DNA of 64,000 bases from Sialis fuliginosa (taxonomy: Eukaryota; Arthropoda; Insecta; Megaloptera; Sialidae): the NCBI GenBank assembly GCA_961205875.1, contig OY540817.1, forward strand, positions 8,157,001-8,221,000. The letters run 5' to 3'. The notes under the pieces were generated by a model. It did not search any database. It was given only the letters and a program-made list of their open reading frames with translations, and had not been told where the DNA came from. This document shows, in pieces, positions 56,172-64,000 of the stretch. A program made the position numbers and the translations under genes. Positions within the stretch are counted from its first letter, which is position 1, and each line of letters begins with the position of its first letter.

Positions 56172-56418
56172 TAATGTCCGGTATTATAAAGGAGCTAGCA
56201 AAATTGCTAGCTAGCAAGCACTTTAAAATGGGGTATTAATTCTGTGATAGTATCTATGGATTAGCTATGAAATTAAGAGCAGTAATTCTTCAACGTATTG
56301 TAACACGTTTGGCGACTCTGAAAAATTTCATGAAACTGTCAGATACGCTAGAAACCTCATTTGAAAGTGTTTGCTAGCTAGCAAATTTTGCTAGCTCCTT
56401 TATAATACCGGACATAAT
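56172..56418. mobile_element. Palindromic MITE with TAA duplication (PIF/Harbinger-like)
   Basis: A 241-bp element (56175-56415) begins TGTCCGGTATTATAAAGGAG and ends with its exact complement. Arms of about 50 bp continue with 'ctagcaaaattgctagctag', which itself contains the nested palindrome TTGCTAGCTAGCAA. TAA flanks both sides (56172-56174 and 56416-56418), matching the 3-bp TWA duplications of PIF/Harbinger elements. Related single ends (TGTCGGGTATTATAAAGAAT at 62579, CCCGGTATTATCAAGCACTT at 35872) show that the family has more members. No frame. Confidence 0.85.
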
Positions 56419-57320
56419 ATAAAAGTAAACGAGTACCTGTTACGATAGTTTAATAGAAGGTCAAACCACCCCAGTATAAAGGAATATAATAATAAAACTA
56501 TGTAGTAAAAATTATCAAGATATAGAATACGCAATATTAGCGATGAGGTTTGCTTTTGGTTCACTTTCACAACTAAAGGATACATAAATAAATTATAATT
56601 ATAATATTATTTTTAAATTTAAAAAATCCATTAGTTGTTGTCAGCAAAATTAAAAATAAGACAGAAAATAATACCACAATGAAAAAATATATTTAAAAAC
56701 AAAACATCTATTGAGATGAATACGAATCTAGCATCTACGACCATTAATATTTTTTGAAATCTGACTAATGTGATATTTCAGACTAACATTAAATAACAAT
56801 AAATAGTTTTTATACAAACACAGATATCAATTATCTAAGCTACTAGAATATACAAAGGGACTGTCAAAAGTGCGTATAAAATATTGCTACATATACTGTC
56901 CATAACCGCAAATAATGACAAAATAATATACAGGAACTTTTCTCTGTGACTAAAATAATTAAGCTACGCAGTGAATCATACCCCTCGGCAGATAAAACAT
57001 AAATCATCGTTGAAATTATATTTATTGAGTGTCAAACAAAGTGAAGTCTATGAAGATGTTCCCCCACGTTATTATTATCAGTAACTTGGTGTTTATGTTG
57101 CTCACCACACAAAGGAAGAGGATGACTATTGCTCAAGTTAAATGTTCGCAAAACTTAATGAAAACACAAACTTTTACTCGATGTATTTTTACTACAAAAT
57201 TACTCATATAGCATTTTCAAGAATATTCTCTCCAATTGAATTTAACTTCAAGTTTGTATAACTTTTTCAATTCATTTTTCTTGTCGTATCAAATGAGTAA
57301 CAGAATTATTATTTTCGTTG
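56419..57320. other. AT-rich non-coding DNA
   Basis: No features recognised; the frames at 56400-56585 and 57029-57211 are unsupported. Confidence 0.4.
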
Positions 57321-58150
57321 GATACTTTTTGAGTTATAAAAAACCATGCAGCTTTGAGTTTTTTATTTTTTGAAAAAATTGATAAGGACAACTTGACGTT
57401 TTGTATGACCTTTGTAAGAGCTAACGGAAATTACTACGCTTGTATTTAAATGCATTTTTTTTAAATCATAAACCCTTTTTCAAAATCGTTTTCACTCTAA
57501 TAACAAATATACTGCACAAAGAATAATTATTTAACATAAAACAAATATATTGAACTTAATACAAATCATGATACTTTGAATAAATAGTATCTACTAAAAA
57601 TTAATACTTTGCACTAAATGATGTTTTGATATTTTTTGATGAATATTTATTGCATATTTTTGATGTATTTTAACCTAACCAAAACTAACCAACCTCCTTT
57701 CGCCCCAATAGAATGCCTTAACCAAGGTCAGTTATTGGGACTTACATACCCCTCCCCTCTACTTCAAAACGATTAAATATTCGTCTTATGTATAATTACT
57801 TAAACCCTTTATATATATTTTTGAATTTTTTTAATATTGGTTTTGTTAATTTTTATTTTATTTAAAATAATACATGTTAAAATTTTGTATTAAAATTTAT
57901 GTTCGAGTGTAGAAAGTGCATTATAATCATTTCATTATTTATACTTTTTGAGATATAAAAACCGTGCAAATTTGAGTTATTTATTTTTTGGGTGCATATA
58001 TTTATCAATATTGATAGGACAAGAAATATCTTTTTTGATTTTTTTCGCTTATCCTTATAATAATCATCATTTAAATGAGTGTTTCGTTGTTTTCAACTTT
58101 ATTACTTATAAGATAATATTTAGAAAGATAACAGTTCAAAATAATACCTA
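57321..58150. repeat. Two copies of a short AT-rich direct repeat
   Basis: Near 57325, 'actttttgagttataaaaaa' and 'gcagctttgagttttttatt' recur near 57943 as 'actttttgagatataaaaac' and 'gtgcaaatttgagttattta', each followed by TTTTT, 'attgatagg/aaggacaa' wording. Between them lies a C-rich stretch, 'aacctcctttcgccccaata' (57690). The source is unknown. Confidence 0.4.
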
Positions 58151-58658
58151 TGTAATTAAGTATTTTTATATAGAATAGGATATGTATCTTTATTATATAA
58201 TTTAGGGGGGAGGATTTTTTATCATTAAATCACCTTTCACTGTTGGTCTATGCGTTATAATTTTATTTATCTTGTAATAATATTGATATAAACTTCTTAA
58301 CTGAAAAAACAATGTTTTCTTAGTCATTATTATTGTAACTATAGCCGATACCAAAACGAAAAAAATATTAAAAACTAAGAAAATTAGGGAATTTTGAAAA
58401 TTCACGGTTAATTTTTTAGTTAATGTTGGGGTACATACCAAAATGTGAGAACATCTTGAGTCATTATATTAGTTGTTTAAAAAACATAGTTTCGAAAACT
58501 CATTTAAACTTTTTTGTACCGTTTTAATGAGAATTTTATCTGATCGAATTGTGATACCAATAAGCTACTCTTGAACCATAAAGGGAAATTTTCTCTTGCT
58601 TAAAATGATCTTTTACAGCTGATTTGGAAAAATACAATAAGACACTATGATAAAAAAA
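58151..58658. other. AT-rich non-coding DNA
   Basis: Nothing recognised. Confidence 0.4.
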
Positions 58659-59389
58659 CATCTGCCAAGTAAATGCACAGTGCTTCCTCGTGCTTAAATC
58701 ACCAAAGGTAGTTAATTATTGAACAACTTAAATAAAAACCAATAGTGTATAGATAAATTGCCTGGAATTGATTAACCATTTAATTTTTATACAATTTTTA
58801 CTAAAAAATATTTGTTCAAAATTTTTCATAAAACGCACGTGATATTTTTTCGTATATTTTTAATTTTTTGACAATTTCAATCTAAATCTAAATTTATGCA
58901 AACGTCAAAATGACATTTAAAACGTCAAAATGACATTAATATGTCCAAGCCAATATCAATTTAGAAAAACAAAACACGAATTTTTAAAATAAATTGAGAT
59001 AAATCTTTGTAAGGGAATATTTTACAACCAACGTTGTAGACCCATATTATAGGAAATTCTATAAAATTTTCACGTAACATGTGTCGTTCTTGAGATATCT
59101 TGAAAAAATTAATATTTTGGGGTGTCATCCCTCCCCCTTACACACGATTTTGATGATTTTGAAATGGAACCGTCTTCAAGCCAGAACCAACAATGTTGGT
59201 TACGTGTGACAATGATTCAGGGGACAGACGGACACACACACGGACGGACAGACAGACACGGAACGAAAAGTGTTTGTCTTGACGTGAAACGGAAAGATCA
59301 ATTTAAAATTTAAAAATCAGAGAACATTTTTTTTGTCTCAATCTGAAACGATCACAAAGCTTCTCGTATCTTCGATATTGGGAGAAAGC
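58659..59389 (-). mobile_element. GCTTCCTCG-ended repeat family, copy 3
   Basis: Inverted relative to copies 1 and 2: starts CATCTGCCAAGTAAATGCAC, then 'agtgcttcctcgtgcttaaa', includes a two-unit AAACGTCAAAATGACATTTA minisatellite (58900-58936), 'cgttcttgagatatcttgaa', GACGGACAGACAGACACGG and 'gtcttgacgtgaaacgg', and ends 'ttcgatattgggagaaagc', a mutated CGAGGAAGC end. About 60 bp between 'acgtgtgac' and 'aatgttggtt' are missing compared with copy 4. The open frame at 59122-59313 is inside the repeat and not a gene. Confidence 0.8.
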
Positions 59390-60021
59390 AATATACCTAT
59401 GTATATTGCGTGCAACGTACACGAAATCACTATAGTATAGAAAATTTTCTAAACACTATTCTTTTAGAAAATATGTCCCCCCTTTAAAAAAAATCTAGAA
59501 TACTCCCGTTACTAGTTTGGAATAATACCATAATAACAATAAGTTCATTCAATGACATTAATAATTGTACTTAATTTTAGTTGTTTAATTCCAGTAATTA
59601 GACAGTACAGATTTAACATCAATATTAATAAATCACAATGTATTTTCATGTAGATATATATAAACAATATTTAATTGTTATCCATTTGTGTGAGAATTGA
59701 GTAAACACTAAATTAAAACATAACGTTCTGACACCTGAGCCCCATTCCCCGTGCGGTCCATCTCCCCATAAATCGTTTTGCTGATTTGAATTTATGCATC
59801 GCATTGTTAAAATGATTACACACATTTCCGTGTTGTTATTTTTGAATCGGGTTTTGATGGAACTAAATCGCAAAATTACACACATCTATGTTTCTTATAT
59901 TCAACAAAATTGTTTCCTGGAAAATTTTTACATCGACAGAATTGAAAATAATTTTAGTTGTCATATATACATATATATACTATTATGATATATATTTTTT
60001 GCAACTATAAAAACTGTCAAT
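59390..60021. other. Non-coding DNA with a small GC island
   Basis: About 59725-59790 ('cacctgagccccattccccg', 'tgcggtccatctccccataa') is GC-rich within AT-rich DNA. The rest is unrecognised. Confidence 0.35.
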
Positions 60022-60512
60022 TTATTTGTTAAATTTTCAATTTAAAATTCTTAATAATAGCCGAAGGCGCACTCGAAGGTCTTCGGGCATTAGATTAGAT
60101 AGTCTTAAAGATAATGGTGTAAGCTATATTTAAAAAAAAAACTGGAGTCTCCTCGATCGCGCCAAGCTGACATATTAACTATTCAACTTATTTGTTAAAT
60201 TTTCAATTTAAATTTCTTAATAATAGCCGAAGGCGCACTCGAAGGTCTTCGGGCATTAGATTAGATAGTCTTAAAGATAATGGTGTAAGCTATATTTAAA
60301 AATAAACTGGAGTCTCCTCGATCGCGCCAAGCTGACATATTAACTATTCAACTTATTTGTTAAATTTTCAATTTAAATTTCTTAATAATAGCCGAAGGCG
60401 GTATCGAAGGTCTTTGGGCATTAGATGGTCTTAAAGATAATGGTGTAAGCTATATTTAAAAAAAAACTGGATTCTGCTCGATCGCGCCAAGCTGACATAT
60501 TAACTATTCAAC
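60022..60512. repeat. Tandem array, three units of 160-166 bp
   Basis: Units start with TTATTTGTTAAATTTTCAAT at about 60022, 60188 and 60353, and a fourth start is truncated at 60513. Each holds 'cttaataatagccgaaggcg', 'cgaaggtcttcgggcattag', 'agtcttaaagataatggtgt', 'aagctatatttaaaaa', then CTCGATCGCGCCAAGCTGAC and 'atattaactattcaact'. Units 1 and 2 are nearly identical; unit 3 has 'ggtatcgaaggtctttggg' and lacks a 7-bp piece. The high identity suggests recent amplification. No relative of the unit was seen elsewhere in the window. Confidence 0.9.
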
Positions 60513-61118
60513 TTATTTGTCAAAATTACATTTTAAACGTCAAAGTAAAATTTTAAACGCCAAAATGACATTTAAAACGCCAAAATGACATTTAAAACGT
60601 CAAAATGACATTTAATATATCCAATCAAATATCAATTTAGAAAAACAAAACACGAATTATTAAAATAAATTGTGATCAATCTTTGTAAGGGAATATTTTA
60701 CAACAAACGTTTATTATAGGAAATTTAATGCTCTACAAAAAATATTCTATAAAATTTTCTCGAAAAATGTGTCGTTCTTGAGATATCTTGAAAAAAGAAA
60801 TATTTTGGGGTGTCACCCCTCTCCCTTACACTCGATTTTGATGATTTTTAAATGGGACCGTCCTCAAACCAAACCCAACTATCCGACCAAGTTTCAATAA
60901 TATCGGTTTAGTGGTTCATGAGTTATGCGTGTGACAAGGATTCAGGGGACAGACGGACGGACGGACACACGGACAGACAGACAGACACGGAACGAAAAGT
61001 GTTTGTCTTGACGTGAAACGGATAAATCAATTTAAAATTTTGAAATTGGAGAACTTTTTTTTTGTCTCAATTTGAAACGATCACATAGCTTCTCGTATCT
61101 TCGATATTGCGAGGAAGC
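60513..61118 (-). mobile_element. GCTTCCTCG-ended repeat family, copy 4, fused to the tandem array
   Basis: Inverted copy. From right to left: GCTTCCTCGCAATATCGAAG, 'gatcgtttcaaattgagaca', the GTCT/GTCC-rich tract, 'cttgtcacacgcataactca', 'gagatatc' and about five 20-bp AAACGNCAAAATGACATTTA minisatellite units (60521-60610). The remaining distal part (including CGAGGAAGCACTGTGC) is absent; the 160-bp tandem array begins instead. The open frames at 61032-61272 (minus) start here and run into flanking DNA, with no protein character. Confidence 0.8.
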
Positions 61119-61599
61119 AAAATAAAAAATAAATAAATAATACACATAAACACGACACAAATAAAAAAAACTGATTGTGAGCGATTGGAGTAGAAGCGGT
61201 TCTGCCGACAAATAATTCGTCATGAGAGAAAAAAAGTATTGGAACGAACCTTCTCAAATAAATTATCAACAAATGTTTAATAAATCAAACCTGCACATGT
61301 TTCATCTTTGATAACATTAAATGGTGATATTCAAAAGTCGATTTCAGACCAATCCACTAGAGAGAACATTTACTTTTGCTTTAGAATGAGCTATGCTTCT
61401 TGAAACTTCTGCAGCACCTGTTACATTGTATTGTAAAATTATATATACAAATTGAAACAGCTTCACAAAACAGGCTTGAAATTATTTCAAACCTGTTTAA
61501 ACTTGCATTAATTCCTTTACATGACTTATACAATAAAGTACCAAAATGTTCTATAAATACATATTTTAATATTACATACTTTCTGTTGATTTTCCATCA
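61119..61599. other. AT-rich non-coding DNA
   Basis: The 93-codon frame at 61400-61681 runs into the MITE below and has no domain; nothing else was seen. Confidence 0.4.
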
Positions 61600-62118
61600 T
61601 GACACCAGTCTTGGTAAGGGTCTCAGTAATGGCAAATTTTTAATTAAATGTACTGAATTAAAAATATGTGTTGATATTTGATTACTACCATCTCTGAATA
61701 TATATCTATATACATTTAACTGTCTTCAAGAGTGATTTGATGACAATCGGCCAATAGGTGTCAAAATGGTGGACATTTAAACTAATTATTAGAATAATTC
61801 ATTTATTAATTATTATATTATCATAGCAACTGCTTTACACTGTTTCAAATTTTATGATTCTTTCTTTTATATCTTTTGTGTCGTAGTACTTATCATTTTG
61901 TAATCATTAGCAAGTGTCCATCACTACGTGCTCATTACTGGTTTTATCTTTGCCATTACTGGAGAAAAAAATGAACAAAATAAAAGGCTATAATTTAAAA
62001 AACAAACTATATTTGCGGACTTTGGTAAGTAAATTGATTAAATAAAGAATTACTTGTTTTATTAGTAACAAAACGAAAACTTGCTCTTAAAGCGGCCATA
62101 ACTGGTGCCTTTACCTTA
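61600..62118 (-). mobile_element. Near full-length copy G of the GGTACTGGCACC-ended MITE family
   Basis: Inverted relative to copy B: a degraded GACACCAGTCTTGGTAAG start, 'tcagtaatggcaaatttttaa', 'aatatgtgttgatatttgat', 'gatgacaatcggccaatagg', 'gtgtcgtagtacttatcatt', 'gccattactggagaaaaaaa', 'atatttgcggactttggtaa', 'acttgttttattagtaac', 'ttgctcttaaagcggccata' and an ACTGGTGCCTTTACCTTA end. Its order and length (519 bp) define the internal structure that copies B, D and F have lost in part. Confidence 0.85.
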
Positions 62119-64000
62119 TAATATTTTGTTTTTGATGCTTTATTAGATACATGACATTATTTTGAACGCAATACAAGTAGATATTAATTGACCGCAAATG
62201 CTATAGGCACTAGTGTATATTTTCCGAAATCAAAAATGAAATAATAATTTCATCCCAGCTTCAAAGGATCAGGCATTTTTTTTTAAACGACTTCAAATGC
62301 CATTTTTCATGTTTTTACCCTGCTTTTGATGATAGATATGAATGTTTTTTGTGGCGTTTAATAGGACCGATAGCGAGATCAACTGTATTTTGATTTCAAG
62401 AATTAGAGATAAAATATCTCCGATTTGAATAGCTCAATTAAAATTTAACAGTTTCATTCAGCATAAAATCAGATCAAAAAGAGTAGTATGAAATTTGAAA
62501 AAAACATGTACTACAATTGATTTTGCTGCCATGCCGGTCAAAAAGTATTCATACTTATCATAAAAAATAGGTAAATAATGTCGGGTATTATAAAGAATTT
62601 GCTCTAGAGCAAAAGCTAAGCTAACGCTATCTGTGAGGTATCAAATACTTACTTATAAATTTGTTCGGGGTTTTAGAGCAGTGGTAATAAATGTATAATA
62701 ATGTAAATGCTATGCATTTTATGATGTACACTTGTCACCACTTGACACGCATGCATCAAGATCATTCATATACACTATTAGAACTGTCGGTAGGCTGTCA
62801 TTTAAACATATTTAATAGAATATAATAATAGAAGTTTACGTGTTCTTAAAATAATTGTCTGTATAACAACGAATTTACAAAAGTATGAGACTTTGTAATC
62901 ATACATACCATTGTAATACATCTATATTCATTTTTATTTATTTTATATATCAAAAAAATATCAAAGTTAATAATATTTTGCTTACAAAACATTTTAGTAA
63001 AAATTATTTTATATTTTTAAATAAATTACGTATTTAAATTTGACATATTTCTTACGGTTTTTCCATGATGTGGGGTAGCAGAATTTACCTTAAAAATATT
63101 CACTGCGTAGCACAAAAAAGAAAGGAAAACAGGAAAGATAGCTCAATTTATAAGAACATTTGCATACGACAGTCGAGTATTCGTGCTTCGATATCGGTCA
63201 TTTTTTACATATCCGCTTTTTTTGTTTCTTTATTCCTTGTCAAGGTGAAAAAAACTCAGGTGACCGTATTGATATATTGCAATATTACATAAATCAATAC
63301 AGAATTATAACATTCGCCTTTTAAAATATCCATTGAATATTGTATATATTTACTCTCAATTTTCTTTTATATTATTTAGTATTATTAGTTATGGTTCTTT
63401 TAGAGCTGGGCGCGTGAGTGATTTTATTTTCATTCGCGATCACGCACGCTCACGAATTATAATGTGATTCACCATGCGTAAATTTGAAAGAAATAAAAAA
63501 TATTTTATTATACTAATAACGGCATAAATATATTTATAGTTAATTTTAATGAATTATGTTTAGGTATATTAAAAAAAAACCTACTTGTTTATTTAATATT
63601 TCTTGAAATAATAATGATGCTTTACACCAAAAATATTTTTTTTTACAAAATGGTAACAAAAACATTATATTTTTAACAACGATTGTTTTTGAAAATACCG
63701 TTATTAACTACCGTTTATTATTAATAATTTGTTTTAAAAACAATTTAAACATATCAATCAGAAAAATTTAGATATCTGATATTAAAGGCTCTGTCATTGT
63801 TGAATATGTGATTTTTACCATTTATTTAAATTAAAGGGAATCATTTTCGGTGAAACATCGATACAAATTTAGTACCCATGCTTTTGTTTATTTTAATACT
63901 ATACCTATACCTACTTACAATCAAATAAAATAATTTCTATTTCTATAAAAGGAAATTATATTCTTCTACATGTAAACGCTAATCTAGAATACGACTAAAC
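62119..64000. other. AT-rich right edge, no gene supported
   Basis: Contains a single TGTCGGGTATTATAAAGAAT end at 62579 followed by TTGCTCTAGAGCAA, a small palindrome placed as in the MITE at 56175, but no opposite end. A CpG-containing patch at 63400-63460 ('ctgggcgcgtgagtga', 'cgcgatcacgcacgctcacg') resembles 33275-33315. The 75-codon frame at 63065-63292 has no domain. Confidence 0.4.

Noticed and set aside
59122-59313. 63-codon frame rich in T, D, G and H (DGHTHGRTDRHG)
   Set aside because: Produced by the GACGGACA-rich tract inside the GCTTCCTCG repeat family; present as fragments in other copies.
1-64000. CRISPR array, operons, prophage or plasmid functions
   Set aside because: Eukaryotic AT-rich DNA with transposon remnants; no regularly spaced identical repeats with unique spacers and no prokaryotic-type gene packing.
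1-64000. Endogenous virus or complete retroelement with reverse transcriptase
   Set aside because: No frame shows reverse transcriptase, integrase, capsid or transposase motifs; only short non-autonomous elements and decayed tails are visible.

Overview
This is an AT-rich stretch of nuclear DNA from a multicellular eukaryote, almost certainly an insect. The evidence is a very low gene density, many short non-autonomous transposons with TA, TTAA, 3-bp or 8-bp target duplications, Helitron-like fragments ending in GGGTAACAGCTAGT, a GGTTCCGTA...TACGGAACCCTAA repeat of a type common in insect genomes, and one small secreted Ly6/three-finger protein gene. The order cannot be settled from the sequence alone; Lepidoptera, Neuroptera and Hemiptera all remain possible. 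No bacterial-style operons, rRNA, tRNA or CRISPR arrays were seen.

Only one convincing protein gene is present: an intronless 135-residue signal-peptide / eight-cysteine Ly6-like / GPI-anchor-type protein at 4316-4723 (+). Essentially all other open frames of 60-100 codons are chance frames in AT-rich DNA or lie inside repeats.

Layout. 0-4.3 kb: an intact hAT MITE with its 8-bp duplication, a GGTTCCGTA repeat, a palindromic E-box, a three-unit 141-148 bp tandem repeat, then the Ly6-like gene. 4.8-16 kb: a dispersed repeat abutting the gene's 3' side, several MITEs and foldback elements, two full or partial copies of a GGTACTGGCACC-ended MITE, a hammerhead-ribozyme-like motif and a 753-bp foldback. 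17-25 kb: mostly single-copy AT-rich DNA with moderate-GC islands and two further foldbacks. 26-31 kb: two copies of a 0.7-0.8 kb family with GCTTCCTCG/CGAGGAAGC ends. 31-37 kb: Helitron-like pieces, a Penelope/hammerhead-like inverted unit, a clean piggyBac-type MITE and a long-armed foldback. 37-48 kb: sparse DNA, a nested foldback, a TACAGG MITE and an 893-bp foldback with arms of roughly 300 bp or more. 48-64 kb: GC islands, an inverted-repeat unit carrying a CTGATGA...GAAA core, a PIF/Harbinger-like palindromic MITE, two inverted copies of the GCTTCCTCG family, and a 160-166 bp tandem array fused to the end of one of them.

The window reads as a gene desert (intergenic or a giant intron) dominated by decayed non-autonomous DNA transposons. 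Between them lie about a dozen 150-500 bp islands of higher GC and sequence complexity without repeat relatives in the window; these are candidate conserved regulatory elements, by inference only. All repeat boundaries and similarities were judged by eye without alignment software, so boundaries may be off by several bases.
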